The position numbers were made by a program, and so were the translations under genes. The notes under the pieces are model-generated. The model made no database searches. It saw only the letters and a list, made by a program, of their open reading frames with translations, and was not told where the DNA came from. A stretch of 64,000 nucleotides of DNA, taken from contig NZ_FZMZ01000006.1 in the NCBI RefSeq assembly GCF_900187325.1, positions 992,001 through 1,056,000 of the forward strand, read 5' to 3'. Below, in pieces: positions 52,276-61,077 of the stretch; position 1 is the first letter of the stretch; each line of letters begins with the position of its first letter. The stretch comes from Virgibacillus ndiopensis. GTDB taxonomy: Bacteria > Bacillota > Bacilli > Bacillales > Amphibacillaceae.

Positions 52276-52310
52276 AAAGAAGGAGTGTCTACAATGGCGC
52301 TCCTTCTTTT
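52276..52310. terminator. Bidirectional terminator after qoxD
   Basis: AAAGAAGGAG and CTCCTTCTTT arms around a 13- to 15-base loop between the convergent qoxD and small membrane-protein genes. Confidence 0.8.
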
Positions 52311-52537
52311 GTTTGATCGTTCTTATATTTTTTGTCAAGCATCTCCTCAGATGCCACTAGGAAGACACCTATTAAAAAGATAAAAACTGCACCCATCACT
52401 GTTCCAATACCAATTCCAGTAACTGTACTGTATTCGCTTACAAAAAATCCGTACAAGAAAATAGCAATTCCGATCGTTAAGACAGTAGCACCTACATACT
52501 TGGTCGCATTTAACATTTTTTTATAAGATGATTTCAT
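52289..52537 (-). CDS. Small membrane protein, unknown function (possibly YrhC-like)
   Basis: An 82-residue protein with two membrane helices (about 15-36 and 43-64) and a charged C-tail. Topology and length recall YrhC proteins, but I see no decisive motif. ATG at 52537 follows AGGAGGTT; the promoter at 52561-52589 fits. Confidence 0.6.
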   Translation of the reverse strand: MKSSYKKMLNATKYVGATVLTIGIAIFLYGFFVSEYSTVTGIGIGTVMGAVFIFLIGVFLVASEEMLDKKYKNDQTKEGAPL

Positions 52538-52560
52538 TCCAATCAACCTCCTTTTCTTAT

Positions 52561-52589
52561 ATTATTCTATTTGTTCACAAAGTTGTCAA
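52561..52589 (-). promoter_or_regulatory. Sigma-A promoter of the small membrane-protein gene
   Basis: On the minus strand a perfect TTGACA, 17 bases and AATAAT, giving a leader of about 17 bases. The other 290 bases of this intergenic gap show a TATAAT (52810-52815) but no paired -35 and no gene. Confidence 0.65.
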
Positions 52590-52880
52590 ACTTTTTATTT
52601 TATCTTAACATGAAACCTCATTTAAAGGTTGTTTTAACAACGATTGACGTTTTTTAATGCTATGGTTCCGCAGTGTCCGTATATTTCCGATACTGAAGAT
52701 TATTTTCCTAGTGACTGCATTTTTTCATTCAAATAGCAACAAACTTATAGAAACAGGCATCAAAAAAACATAATGTGAAAAACATTTCCTAGGCAATATC
52801 ACGGGATTGTATAATATTTTTTCTTTGGTATATATTACCTTAAGTGAGTAAGATTAAACCAAATCAAAAGTGGTGATGAA

Positions 52881-53198
52881 ATGAAAATACGTATTTCAGT
52901 ATTGATGCTTGTTCTCATGTTCTTAATAAGCAGTAAGGTAGAAATGAAAGCTGCAGTAATGGAACATGGGTCAGAGGAAGTTGGACAACAACATAACTGG
53001 GAAAAATCCAGTACCAATTATGATCGTATTCACACAGGTTCTCATGAATACACCTATTGGAAAAATTTTATGCGAGAAACTCGTACTTGTGATATATCAA
53101 TCAAAATAAAGACAGTTGTGTATTATTGTGATTTACATGATCATACGAAGTCAACAACGCATTTAGAGGAAACCATCCATAGTGGACGACATAAATAA
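52881..53198 (+). CDS. Small secreted protein, unknown
   Basis: A 105-residue protein: signal peptide (residues 1-25, ends near KAA), then a His-, Thr- and charge-rich mature part with two cysteines in CDISIKIKTVVYYC that could form a disulfide. I do not recognise the family. The initiation site AAGTGGTGATG is reasonable. It lies alone, with the riboswitch-led gene downstream. Confidence 0.55.
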   Translation: MKIRISVLMLVLMFLISSKVEMKAAVMEHGSEEVGQQHNWEKSSTNYDRIHTGSHEYTYWKNFMRETRTCDISIKIKTVVYYCDLHDHTKSTTHLEETIHSGRHK

Positions 53199-53266
53199 GA
53201 AGATTAAATGGATAAAAAGAATCATTCATCACCATAATTACCTATACGATAATATAGGTACTAATA

Positions 53267-53378
53267 CATAAATCGTACGAAACGGCAAAATCATTGAAAA
53301 GTGGTGACGCAAAACTATAGGGCTAACGTCTTAGGACTATGCCTGCCGGTTCCCAAATACGGACTCCGTCGATTTATG
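53267..53378 (+). ncRNA. Cyclic-di-GMP-I (GEMM-I) riboswitch
   Basis: P1 is a perfect 9-bp stem (CATAAATCG with 53370-53378). Conserved GGCAAA (53284-53289) leads to a six-pair hairpin capped by a GAAA tetraloop (53296-53299), then the diagnostic GACGCAAA (53306-53313), CTATAGGGCTAAC and TATGCCTGCC of the second arm. P1 ends 2 bases before the ribosome site of the 56-residue gene. A class I sensor is inferred from family consensus; the control is probably [13 protein letters not shown], as no terminator lies in between. Confidence 0.85.
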
Positions 53379-53399
53379 ACTTTCGAAGGAGGAAATAGT

Positions 53400-53570
53400 T
53401 TGAAAAAGTTATTTTATCAATTTAAGTACTATTGGCATTTGTTAAAAGTAAAGGAACTATCACTTGTTATGCGTGATTGTATTGATGAAAATTTAAAGCA
53501 TAAATTAGAGCAGAAAATTGATTATCATGAACATGAAAAAGCTGTTTTGAATTATATAGTGAAACCTTAA
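53400..53570 (+). CDS. 56-residue protein under riboswitch control, unknown
   Basis: TTG start 8 bases after GAAGGAGG. The product is small, soluble-looking, basic at the N-terminus and helix-rich (YWHLLKVKELSLVMRDCIDE, LEQKIDYHEHEKAVL). No family recognised. A longer frame running upstream would translate the riboswitch and is rejected. It is followed by its own terminator. Confidence 0.6.
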   Translation: MKKLFYQFKYYWHLLKVKELSLVMRDCIDENLKHKLEQKIDYHEHEKAVLNYIVKP

Positions 53571-53598
53571 AGCGCCTTTTAGGGTGCTTTTTATTTTG
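53571..53598 (+). terminator. Terminator after the 56-residue gene
   Basis: AAGCGCC and GGGTGCTT arms around TTTTA, then TTTTATTTT. Confidence 0.75.
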
Positions 53599-53678
53599 GG
53601 TGAAAATAATTGACTTTAAAACAATCTAGTCATGCATGATACACTAGTAGTTAAGATCTTTAAAGGGGAAGGTGCACT

Positions 53679-55751
53679 GTGAGAAAAAAACCAGAAATAG
53701 TAGTTCTTGCCTATCAAAATGCGTCATTACAGGCCATAATAGAGCATTTAAACGAAGTGGGATTATCTCAGCATTGCAATATATCTGGTCTTTTGGTAAA
53801 AGAAATTAGTTCAAATCAAATAAAGTCACCAGATTTAATACTGGCTACTAGCGAAAGTGTATATGAAATGAGTAAAAACGTTTTAATAAAAGATATACCT
53901 TATGTTATCGCAAAGAGATCAATAAATTTTTCGATGGTTAAGGAATTGTTGTCATTACCTCGTGGTTCTAGGGTTTACCTGGTAAATAATATGAAAGATG
54001 CAGCTGAAGAAACTATTAACACTCTATTAGAAGTTGGAATCTATCATATTTATATCCCTTACTATGGCCAGATAGAACCAGACCCCTCTATTACTAATGC
54101 GGTAACTCCAGGTGAAGTTAACATGATCCCGAGTACAATTAAAAACAAAATTAATATTGGACATCGATTATTAGACATGACAACCATTTTTGAAATTTAT
54201 GATTTCTTTGGTATTTCTACGTTTGCTTCTAATAGTCAATTAACCGCTAGATATATATATTCTGTAATAGCGTTAATAAAAGAATTAAATCAAGAAATCC
54301 TTCAATCACAGGGGTTACATAAAAGCTTAGAAGGTATTGTTGATAGAATTGAAGAGGGGTTAATTGTTTATGATCAATCAAATCAGATTATTTCAATTAA
54401 CAAACAAGCACTTCAAATGTTAGAAAAGAAAAATATAGAATTAATAAATGAAGATATTAGTAAGTTACCACAACATTTTCATAACGCATTTATGCAAGTT
54501 GAAATGGAGAAGGAGAATTTTATAGATATTGATGATGTTCCATATTATATACGTAAAAGAAGAATATTTGTTGGTTCAAAGGTATTTGCAACAATAATTC
54601 TATTTGAGCAGATTGATCGAATAAAAAAAATAGCAACCAAATATCGAAGAAGTACGAGGGAAAAAGGGTTTATAGCAAAGCATAATTTTACTGATATTAG
54701 AACAAGCTCTCCTAATATGCTATCCCTAATTGAAAGAGCAAAAAAAATGGCTAATAGTGATTCTACAATTTTTATTTATGGTGAGACAGGTACAGGAAAA
54801 GAAGTGATGGCTCAGGCAATACACAGTGCCTCTAAACGAAAGGAGGGTCCTTTTGTAGCAGTTAATTTGGCTGCAATTGCTGAGTCGTTAGTTGAAAGTG
54901 AATTGTTTGGGTATGAAAAAGGTGCTTTTACAGGGGCAAACCAAACAGGAAATGCAGGATTATTTGAGCGAGCTCATAAGGGAACCGTTTTTTTAGATGA
55001 AATAGGAGATGCATCTCCTATTATTCAAAATAGATTACTTCGAGTTTTACAAGAAAGAGAGATTCAACGAGTAGGTGGTGGTCATCCAATACCAGTCGAT
55101 GTACGTGTCATAACGGCAACTAATAAGAATCTAAAGGTATTAATCAAAGAGAACAAGTTTAGAGAAGACCTATATTATCGCTTGAATATTCTTCCGGTTC
55201 CTTTAATGCCGCTTCGTAAACGAAAAGAAGATATATTATTGTTAAGTGAGTTATTTATAAAAGAATTTGAGGAGAAATTACAACTTGATCCTATTCTGTT
55301 TTCTAAAGATGCAACCAATGTTATGTTGAATTATAATTGGCCAGGTAATGTTCGGGAGTTAAGGAATACAATTGAATATATAGCCCACATACATAGTGGT
55401 GAAGTAATGCCACAAGATTTGCCGTTTTATCCAATTGAACAAGAATATCCTTCGTATGGGTATGGTAGAGAAGAAGATATGCTACAAAAACTAGAGAGAA
55501 AAGGATTTTTAGAGGACTGTCTTCAAATACTACATATACTTCAACAAAGGGGTGAAGAAAGTATTGGAAGAAAAAGCTTGTTAAAAATAATTCTAGAACA
55601 AAATAAAGATATGACTGAGCAAAAGTTGCGGTATCGTTTAGAAATTCTTTCCGACTTAAAGTTAGTTGAAGTTGGTCGCGGAAGAAAGGGTTCAACTATT
55701 AGTAGAAATGGAGAAACCTTTTTATCTTATGTTGGTCAAAAAGTTAAGTAG
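53679..55751 (+). CDS. Sigma-54-dependent enhancer-binding activator
   Basis: A 690-residue activator. Residues 1-190 resemble a PrpR_N-type sensor, about 210-315 a PAS domain, and 345-580 the AAA+ domain with Walker A GETGTGKE (368-375), the sigma-54-contacting GAFTGA loop (415-420), Walker B TVFLDEIGD and the arginine-finger region. The C-terminus is not a Fis helix-turn-helix; it looks like a winged helix (about 610-690; KLRYRLEILSDLKLVEVGRGR). GTG start behind AAAGGGGAAGG. Two divergent -24/-12 promoters lie 1.5 kb downstream, making the peptide genes likely targets. Confidence 0.9.
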   Translation: MRKKPEIVVLAYQNASLQAIIEHLNEVGLSQHCNISGLLVKEISSNQIKSPDLILATSESVYEMSKNVLIKDIPYVIAKRSINFSMVKELLSLPRGSRVYLVNNMKDAAEETINTLLEVGIYHIYIPYYGQIEPDPSITNAVTPGEVNMIPSTIKNKINIGHRLLDMTTIFEIYDFFGISTFASNSQLTARYIYSVIALIKELNQEILQSQGLHKSLEGIVDRIEEGLIVYDQSNQIISINKQALQMLEKKNIELINEDISKLPQHFHNAFMQVEMEKENFIDIDDVPYYIRKRRIFVGSKVFATIILFEQIDRIKKIATKYRRSTREKGFIAKHNFTDIRTSSPNMLSLIERAKKMANSDSTIFIYGETGTGKEVMAQAIHSASKRKEGPFVAVNLAAIAESLVESELFGYEKGAFTGANQTGNAGLFERAHKGTVFLDEIGDASPIIQNRLLRVLQEREIQRVGGGHPIPVDVRVITATNKNLKVLIKENKFREDLYYRLNILPVPLMPLRKRKEDILLLSELFIKEFEEKLQLDPILFSKDATNVMLNYNWPGNVRELRNTIEYIAHIHSGEVMPQDLPFYPIEQEYPSYGYGREEDMLQKLERKGFLEDCLQILHILQQRGEESIGRKSLLKIILEQNKDMTEQKLRYRLEILSDLKLVEVGRGRKGSTISRNGETFLSYVGQKVK

Positions 55752-55752
55752 T

Positions 55753-55792
55753 AAAAAATAGTGCGTAATGTTAAGGATACGCACTATTTTTT
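55753..55792. terminator. Bidirectional terminator
   Basis: A perfect 15-bp stem (AAAAAATAGTGCGTA and its complement) with a 10-base loop, flanked by A- and T-runs, between the convergent activator and pepV genes. Confidence 0.9.
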
Positions 55793-55794
55793 AT

Positions 55795-57192
55795 TTATAA
55801 ATTCCCTAATATGTAAAGGGATTCTGCATAAATATATATAGCTCTCTTTAAATCCTCTATTTCTGCATATTCATTAACCTGATGTGCAGCATTTTCTTTA
55901 TTGGGAAAAACTGCTCCAAAAGCTACACCATTGTATAAATAACGAGCATAGGTTGCACCACCAGTAGAAAGCAATGTGGCTTCTTGTTTTGTTATATTTT
56001 CATAGGCCTTTTGAAGTGCCTGAATTCCCTCGTGTTGTGCATCCACATGATGTGGTTTTTTCGTGCGAAGGTTGTTGACAATCCAACCTTTTTGATTAGC
56101 TACAGCTTCTACCTGTTCCTTCGTTTTTTCAAAAGGAGTGTCAATAGGGCAACGAATATTTAAGGAAATTTCTCCTCCTTCATGATGATCATAATGAAAC
56201 ACCCCAGCGTTAACTGTCAGCTTACCGCTAATGGTATCTTCAAAATCTATTCCAAAATTCATACCATGAAAATCATTTTTCAGGTATGTATAGATAAAAG
56301 TTAAATAAGGGTGCAACTGGAGCTCTTCAATGGTAAGTAGAATGGAAACTAAAGAAAAGGCGGCATTTTCCCCTTTGTGGGGCTCCATACCATGGGCTGA
56401 TACACCTCTAGTTTGTAATATAATTGTATTTTCATTACTGTGTTCAACGTTTAAATTTTCATATATTTGCTCCAATGCTTTAAATGTTTTTGCTTGTTCA
56501 TTTGACATTGTTCCTTTAATAATTGCAGTGGCTTGGTCTGGAACCATATTACCTTTTTCCCCTGAATCAAATCTTACTAATTGAAAAGAACCTGTTGAAT
56601 GTTTTGGTTTACATTTGAGTTGTAGATTAATTTGGCCCTTCTCTGCATTGATAATAGGGAATTGTGCATCAGGAGCAAATCCAAATAGAGCATCTGGTTC
56701 GTTCTTTACATAAGATTGCATGCACCTCATACCACTTTCTTCATCCGTTCCAATGATTAATCGAATACGATGTTTTAAAGGATACCCAGCTTCTTTTAAT
56801 AATTTTAAAGCATACCAGGCCGCCATTGTTGGGCCTTTGTCGTCGATTGCACCTCTAGCGTATATCTTATTATTTATAATAGTGGGTTCAAAGGCATTGT
56901 TACTCCATTTGCCAGAAGCAGGAACTACATCAACATGACATAAAACGGCAATATAATCTTTAGCATCTTTCGGTCCGTATTCGATGTAGCCATATAATCC
57001 ATTATTTTGATATGTGGTTAATCCTTCATTTTTTCCCTTCATGAGCATAAATTTAAGTGCTTTTTGAATTTCGTCACCAAATGGCACATCCTCATTTGTT
57101 GTATGAAGATCTTTGACACTTGGTATAGATAAAAGTCCCTTTAAATCATCGATAAAGTCCTCTTCTTTTAATAAAGTTTTCCATGATTTCAT
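55795..57192 (-). CDS. pepV: Dipeptidase PepV-like, M20
   Basis: A 465-residue M20 dipeptidase. LCHVDVVPASGKW (first zinc His), ARGAIDDKGP (bridging Asp), IGTDEESGMR (catalytic Glu) and GVSAHGMEPHKGENA follow PepV. Cytoplasmic, splits dipeptides, so it can process what the divergent ABC system imports. ATG at 57192 follows AGGAGG; the TTG at 57195 is too close. A sigma-54-type promoter lies upstream. Confidence 0.88.
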   Translation of the reverse strand: MKSWKTLLKEEDFIDDLKGLLSIPSVKDLHTTNEDVPFGDEIQKALKFMLMKGKNEGLTTYQNNGLYGYIEYGPKDAKDYIAVLCHVDVVPASGKWSNNAFEPTIINNKIYARGAIDDKGPTMAAWYALKLLKEAGYPLKHRIRLIIGTDEESGMRCMQSYVKNEPDALFGFAPDAQFPIINAEKGQINLQLKCKPKHSTGSFQLVRFDSGEKGNMVPDQATAIIKGTMSNEQAKTFKALEQIYENLNVEHSNENTIILQTRGVSAHGMEPHKGENAAFSLVSILLTIEELQLHPYLTFIYTYLKNDFHGMNFGIDFEDTISGKLTVNAGVFHYDHHEGGEISLNIRCPIDTPFEKTKEQVEAVANQKGWIVNNLRTKKPHHVDAQHEGIQALQKAYENITKQEATLLSTGGATYARYLYNGVAFGAVFPNKENAAHQVNEYAEIEDLKRAIYIYAESLYILGNL

Positions 57193-57224
57193 CAAACTTC
57201 CTCCTTTTCTCTTCTTATTTTTGT

Positions 57225-57240
57225 TGCAAAAACCATACCA
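57225..57240 (-). promoter_or_regulatory. Sigma-54 (-24/-12) promoter of pepV
   Basis: The minus strand reads TGGTATGGTTTTTGCA, matching TGGCACG-N4-TTGCW with two C-to-T changes and exact spacing. It is 33 bases before the ATG. Confidence 0.72.
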
Positions 57241-57251
57241 ACTATTGGAAA

Positions 57252-57325
57252 GGAAATGTTTCCATTTTTAAATAATATTACTTGTTTATTTGGGTGTTTT
57301 ATAGGTTGATGGAACCAATAAACAA
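57252..57325. promoter_or_regulatory. Inverted repeats between divergent sigma-54 promoters, candidate enhancer
   Basis: GGAAATGTTTCC (57252-57263) is one short palindrome. A larger one has 9-base arms TTGTTTATT (57282-57290) and AATAAACAA (57317-57325). Their place, about 80-150 bases upstream of the plus-strand start, is where enhancer-binding proteins bind. Which repeat is used is unknown. Confidence 0.5.
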
Positions 57326-57378
57326 AAGAACGGGTCACCCTATTACTTATGGTGTACAAATATTACGGTTATTCTAAA

Positions 57379-57397
57379 TTGGCATGATTTTTGCAAT
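57379..57397 (+). promoter_or_regulatory. Sigma-54 (-24/-12) promoter of the second peptide operon
   Basis: TGGCATGATTTTTGCA matches TGGCACG-N4-TTGCW except for one C-to-T, with the GG and GC exactly spaced. The start would be near 57406, just before the AGGAGGAGG ribosome site. Almost the same text occurs divergently at 57225-57240. Confidence 0.82.
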
Positions 57398-57425
57398 ATT
57401 ATTGTTAAAAAGGAGGAGGATTAAA

Positions 57426-59063
57426 TTGAAAAAAAGATTTTGGATCAGATTGGGGGCTCTTCTCTCCATAGTATTACTTCTCTCTGCTTGTAATTTCTCG
57501 GGATCAGAGGCTACTGATAGTTCAGAAAGCGCAAATGATGAGGAGGAAAAAGTTTTACGTTTAAGTTTGGAAAATGATATCCCTGACTTAAATCAGGTAA
57601 AAACAACGGATGGTATTTCATTCGATGTGTTGAACAATGTAATGGAAGGGTTATATCGCTTAGATGAAGATAATAACCCACAACCAGCAATGGCAGAAAG
57701 TGTAGATATTACCGAAGATAAACTCACATATACTTTCCATCTAAGAGAAGGAATTAAATGGAGTAATGGTGAGGAAGTAACTGCAAATGATTTTAAATAT
57801 TCATGGTTGCGTGCTATGCACCCTGATACAGCAGGATCATACTCCTTTATTTTATCGGATTATATAAAAGGAGGAGAGGCTTTTGCTAATGGTGAAGCTT
57901 CAGAAGATGAAGTGGCTATCGAGGTAAAAGATGAAAAAACACTAATTGTAGAGGTAAATGAACCTACTCCTTACTTCTTAGGATTAACAGCTTTTGTCAC
58001 TTATTTTCCATTAAATAAAGATTTTGTTGAAGAAAAAGATGATCAGTTTGCATTAGATCATGAGTCAATTTTATATAATGGTCCATTCGTATTGACGGAA
58101 TATGATCAAGCCGAAGGGGTAGTGATGGAGAAGAATGATGAGTATTGGGATAAAGAAAATGTTAATGTTGATGAAGTTAGTTTAAAAATAATTAAAGAAC
58201 AAAGCACAGCACTAAATTTATATGAAGCTGGTGACCTTGATCGTGTAACGCTATCTTCTGCAGATGTGAATGCCTATAAAGATAGTGAAGAATTTGGTAC
58301 AGAAACACAATTTACGTCATGGTATATCCAATTTAATTTAGGAAAAGAACCATTCGACAATTTAAATATTCGTAAAGCGTTTCAATTAGCATATGATCCA
58401 CAAATTTTAACAGAAACTGTATTGAATAATGGCTCTGAATCAGCCTACTCACTTATTGCTCCCGATATGCATGGATTAGAGAACCAATCATTTCGAGAGT
58501 TAAATGGTCCGATAATTGAGCCAAATGCTGAGAAGGCTAAGGAATATTTAGACAAAGGGTTAAAGGAGATTGGCGGTTCGTTGCCTGAAATTGAAATTCT
58601 TACAGCTGATGACACCGTAGCAAAAGATGCTGCCACATTTGTTCAAAGTCAGATAAAGGAAAACTTGGGTGTTGATATACAAATTGCTACAAAACCATAT
58701 AGTGGTCGATTAGATGCAATGAGAGAAGATGATTATCAATTTGCTATATCCAAATGGGGTGCTGATTTCAATGATGCTATAACCTATTTAGACTTATGGG
58801 TCGGTGATCCTGTGAGTGCATTTAGAGGTTCTTACCATAACCCAGAATATACAGATTTAGTATATCAGGCTAAAGAAGAAAAAGATGAAGGACGCCGTTT
58901 GGAAATGTTGATGGATGCTGAAAAAATTATGTTGAAAGATGATGCTGTATTAGGGCCACTTTATTATGAAGGATCGGCTTTCTTACAAAAAGGAAATATT
59001 GATAATCTTGTAACGCATCCTTATGGTGCTCGTTTAGAACTTAAATATGTTGAAATTAATTAA
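57426..59063 (+). CDS. Peptide-binding lipoprotein (SBP family 5), second system
   Basis: A 545-residue oligopeptide-binding protein: signal sequence, lipobox LSAC, acidic linker, then FHLREGIKWSNGEEVTANDF and LGKEPFDNLNIRKAFQLAYD as in OppA/DppE. The start is TTG at 57426 after AGGAGGAGG; an upstream ATT-led frame has no support. First gene of a sigma-54-led operon. Specificity unknown. Confidence 0.9.
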   Translation: MKKRFWIRLGALLSIVLLLSACNFSGSEATDSSESANDEEEKVLRLSLENDIPDLNQVKTTDGISFDVLNNVMEGLYRLDEDNNPQPAMAESVDITEDKLTYTFHLREGIKWSNGEEVTANDFKYSWLRAMHPDTAGSYSFILSDYIKGGEAFANGEASEDEVAIEVKDEKTLIVEVNEPTPYFLGLTAFVTYFPLNKDFVEEKDDQFALDHESILYNGPFVLTEYDQAEGVVMEKNDEYWDKENVNVDEVSLKIIKEQSTALNLYEAGDLDRVTLSSADVNAYKDSEEFGTETQFTSWYIQFNLGKEPFDNLNIRKAFQLAYDPQILTETVLNNGSESAYSLIAPDMHGLENQSFRELNGPIIEPNAEKAKEYLDKGLKEIGGSLPEIEILTADDTVAKDAATFVQSQIKENLGVDIQIATKPYSGRLDAMREDDYQFAISKWGADFNDAITYLDLWVGDPVSAFRGSYHNPEYTDLVYQAKEEKDEGRRLEMLMDAEKIMLKDDAVLGPLYYEGSAFLQKGNIDNLVTHPYGARLELKYVEIN

Positions 59064-59068
59064 AAAAA

Positions 59069-59100
59069 GATGCTTCTCTTCTTGAGAGGCATCATCCTTT
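59069..59100 (+). terminator. Intra-operon stem-loop after the binding-protein gene
   Basis: GATGCTTCTC and GAGAGGCATC arms (one wobble) around TTCTT, then ATCCTTTCTT. Probably a leaky terminator that raises binding protein over permease. Confidence 0.55.
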
Positions 59101-59176
59101 CTTATCCTTGATAGTAAAGAATAAGAATCACTCCCCAATTAGGGACTTTGTAATTAATGGAGATGGGAGGAAAATA

Positions 59177-60109
59177 ATGAAAAAATTTATTTTAGTTCGT
59201 TTAGTCAATATTGTAATAACATTGTTTATTATAGCAACAGCCACTTTTTTCCTTATGAAAATGTTACCTGGGTCGCCTTTTGATGAGGAGAAATTAGTAG
59301 ATTTAACAGATGAAGCAAGGATGGAGTTTTATGCTAGGTACGGCCTTGATGAACCTTTGTATGTACAATATCTCAAATATATGGGAAACCTTGTACAAGG
59401 TGATTTAGGATTATCTTATTACTATAAAGATCAACCCGTTAATTCTCTAATAATGGGTCGTATTGGTCCATCTGCTCTATTAGGTTTTCAAGCAGTTGTT
59501 TTAGGATTATCGATTGGTATTATTTTGGGAATGATAGCAGCCTTTAGGCACAATACCATTTGGGATTACTTTACAATGATTGTAGCCGTTTTAGGTGTAT
59601 CTATTCCCAATTTCGTATTAGCTGCAATACTACAATTCTACGTAGGGTTACAGTGGGGACTATTTCCGGTGGCATATTGGGAAAGTTATGAATCCTCTAT
59701 TCTGCCAACTATTTCTTTAGCAGTAACTGTTATAGCCCTCATTGCTAGATTTACGAGAAACGAAATGTTAGAAGTTTTACAGCAAGATTATATAACAACG
59801 GCCCATGCAAAGGGGTTAGGTGATCTAACGGTTCTTATCAAACATGCAATCCGAAATGCTTTAATCCCAGTTATAACTATCCTGGGTCCAGTGTTTGTTA
59901 GCCTGCTTACTGGATCGCTAGTAATAGAAAATATATTTGGTATACCTGGAATAGGGAGTTTATTTGTAGATTCGATTAAAATGAATGATTATACCACAAT
60001 AATGGGATTAACTCTTTTTTATAGTTCCTTCTTTATATTAACGGTATTGGTTGTAGATATTTTGTACGGCATTATTGATCCACGTATCAGAGTCCATGGA
60101 AAGGGGTGA
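59177..60109 (+). CDS. Peptide ABC transporter permease (DppB/OppB type)
   Basis: A 310-residue permease: MLPGSPFDEE loop after the first helix, EAA loop (TTAHAKGLGDLTVLIKHAIRNA), terminal DPRIRVHGKG. ATG at 59177 follows GGGAGG; a longer frame lacks a site. Paralogue of the gene at 4088. Confidence 0.92.
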   Translation: MKKFILVRLVNIVITLFIIATATFFLMKMLPGSPFDEEKLVDLTDEARMEFYARYGLDEPLYVQYLKYMGNLVQGDLGLSYYYKDQPVNSLIMGRIGPSALLGFQAVVLGLSIGIILGMIAAFRHNTIWDYFTMIVAVLGVSIPNFVLAAILQFYVGLQWGLFPVAYWESYESSILPTISLAVTVIALIARFTRNEMLEVLQQDYITTAHAKGLGDLTVLIKHAIRNALIPVITILGPVFVSLLTGSLVIENIFGIPGIGSLFVDSIKMNDYTTIMGLTLFYSSFFILTVLVVDILYGIIDPRIRVHGKG

Positions 60110-60117
60110 ACCAATAA

Positions 60118-61053
60118 ATGCAAGATACAAAACAACAGAAGAAATTTTCCGATGATTTGTTCCAAGTAGTTGGTCGGAGAGAGGAACAAAGTGAAAAAAT
60201 CAATAGACCAAATTTAACTGGCCTTCAAGATGGTTGGTTAAGATTGAAAAAAAACAAAGCGGCAATCGGTAGTCTTATTATATTGTTGATTTTATTAGTA
60301 TTGGCTATTATTGGACCCTACTTAAGCTCGTACAGCTATGAACAAACCGATTATGAAAAGGTGTTTATGGAACCAAATAGTGAGCATTGGTTAGGTACAG
60401 ATAAATTTGGCCGAGATCAGTGGACTAGATTATGGGAAGGTACACGGATTTCTCTTTATATAGCAGTACTTGCTGCTTTACTAGATATATTAATAGGAAT
60501 TACTTATGGTGCAATATCTGGTCTAAAGGGTGGTAAAGTTGATAATTTCATGCAGCGAATAATTGAAATATTAGTAGGTGTTCCAAATTTAATAATCATT
60601 ATTCTCTTAATTATGATTATGAAACCAGGAATTTTAACGATAACACTCGCCATGGTAATCACAGGTTGGGTAAACATGGCTAGACTGGTAAGAGGTCAAA
60701 TATTTAAGTTGAAAAATCAAGAATATATTTTGGCTTCAAGAGCGTTAGGTGCAAAAAATAGAAGGATTATTACAAGTCACATGCTCCCTAACACATTAGG
60801 AATCATCATCATAAATATGATGTTTACGATACCGAGTGCAATTTTTACAGAAGCCTTTTTAAGCTTTATCGGATTAGGCCTTCAGGAACCGCTTGCTTCC
60901 CTTGGTGTTCTTATTAATGACGGTTTTCGTTCAATGCGTAATCAATTTTACTTACTAGCATTTCCTTCTATTGTAATTATAGGTTTAATGGTTTGCTTTA
61001 ATTTACTAGCAGATGGTTTAAGAGATGCTTTAGACCCAAGACTTCGAAAATAG
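60118..61053 (+). CDS. Peptide ABC transporter permease (DppC/OppC type)
   Basis: A 311-residue permease with HWLGTDKFGRDQWTRLWEG, EAA loop (ASRALGAKNRRIITSHMLPN) and terminal DALDPRLRK. Eight bases after its partner gene; paralogue of 5017-5958. Confidence 0.92.
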   Translation: MQDTKQQKKFSDDLFQVVGRREEQSEKINRPNLTGLQDGWLRLKKNKAAIGSLIILLILLVLAIIGPYLSSYSYEQTDYEKVFMEPNSEHWLGTDKFGRDQWTRLWEGTRISLYIAVLAALLDILIGITYGAISGLKGGKVDNFMQRIIEILVGVPNLIIIILLIMIMKPGILTITLAMVITGWVNMARLVRGQIFKLKNQEYILASRALGAKNRRIITSHMLPNTLGIIIINMMFTIPSAIFTEAFLSFIGLGLQEPLASLGVLINDGFRSMRNQFYLLAFPSIVIIGLMVCFNLLADGLRDALDPRLRK

Positions 61054-61077
61054 AATATTGAGAGGACAGATAAGAAT

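Noticed and set aside
53301-53399. N-terminal extension of the 56-residue protein
   Set aside because: The sequence is the riboswitch core; the TTG with GAAGGAGG after it is the better start.
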